From an uncultured Eubacteriales bacterium (GTDB lineage Bacteria > Bacillota > Clostridia > Oscillospirales > Acutalibacteraceae): a stretch of 6,113 nucleotides of DNA. Numbering within the stretch: the first letter of the stretch is position 1; each line of letters opens with the position of its first letter. Below are positions 6,029 through 6,113 of the stretch, piece by piece. The stretch spans positions 1 to 6,113 of the forward strand of contig ONFW01000203.1 in the NCBI GenBank assembly GCA_900317215.1, read 5' to 3'. The notes beneath the pieces were generated by a model. That model did no database searches. It was not told the DNA's origin and saw nothing but the letters and a program-made list of their open reading frames with translations. Both the position numbers and the translations under genes were made by a program.

Positions 6029-6035
6029 GGCGGCG
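6020..6035 (+). other. Perfect GC hairpin with the UGA as its loop
   Basis: CGCCGC (6020-6025) pairs base for base with GCGGCG (6030-6035) around the tetraloop TGAG (6026-6029), so the stop codon is exactly the first three loop bases. A U-G pair (6019/6036) can extend it. It sits next to a (GGC)4 run (6029-6040). The dyad includes precisely the codons that deviate from the family motif. Confidence 0.7.
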
Positions 6036-6113
6036 GCGGCTTCCCCACAGGCAGAAAGTGGATGTTCGCAAAGGCTTCTCAGGGCGATATCAAATATGTT
6101 GCATGTAATGCCG
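6029..6113 (+). pseudogene. nuoF: In-frame continuation of the nuoF/hydB coding sequence after the UGA
   Basis: The same reading frame continues without a further stop to the window edge. It encodes GGGGFPTGRKWMFAKASQ, then GDIKYVACNA. This matches the conserved FMN-binding loop of the 51-kDa family (GGxGFPTGxKW) and the following KYLVCNA(D/E) segment. It has no credible start of its own: the ATG at 6062 lies inside the conserved loop with no ribosome binding site. It therefore belongs to the gene that starts at 5429, which should be treated as one interrupted gene running off the right edge. Confidence 0.85.

Noticed and set aside
6029..6113. Selenocysteine insertion at the UGA of nuoF/hydB
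   Set aside because: The family position is Arg. Only a weak 4-bp CCAC/GUGG stem is visible downstream, and no bacterial SECIS-like GU apical loop at the usual distance was found.

Overview
The window looks like a piece of a Gram-positive anaerobic Clostridia chromosome, probably Oscillospiraceae/Ruminococcus-like. The reasons are strong AGGAGG-type ribosome binding sites, consensus sigma-A promoters, moderate GC coding DNA with very AT-rich intergenic DNA, and a two-gene NuoE/NuoF-type cluster of the kind that feeds [FeFe]-hydrogenases. The exact taxon cannot be fixed from the sequence alone.

Left edge (1-276): a tRNA-Gly(GCC) gene on the minus strand, cut at its 3' end by the window. It has a textbook TTGACA-17-TATAAT promoter. 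Next to it is the hairpin terminator of the neighbouring minus-strand operon.

Middle (277-4520, minus strand): a self-contained two-gene operon. A promoter at 4591-4620 drives a 314-aa single-pass membrane protein with seven perfect-length 15-residue Ser/Pro/Glu-rich repeats and a small C-terminal domain. Fourteen bases after its stop comes a 1094-aa membrane-anchored protein. That protein has a Pro/Gln decapeptide repeat tail, one N-terminal transmembrane anchor, a ZU5-like beta segment, an internal heptad glycine-zipper hydrophobic segment, and a large beta-rich C-terminal region. I recognise neither protein as a characterised family. They are probably made together and act at the cell envelope.

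Right part (4521-6113, plus strand): a divergent 396-base intergenic region holds both promoters, several small dyads and a 5'-UTR hairpin. It is followed by nuoE/hydC (thioredoxin-like [2Fe-2S] subunit), whose stop overlaps the start of a nuoF/hydB-type gene by one base. These genes would encode the NAD(H)-oxidising diaphorase part of a cytoplasmic, probably electron-bifurcating, hydrogenase or related complex. The nuoF/hydB frame is interrupted by a UGA inside its most conserved FMN-binding glycine motif. The same frame continues with normal family sequence to the window edge. This is the most notable anomaly here; mutation, sequence error and recoding cannot be separated from this window alone.
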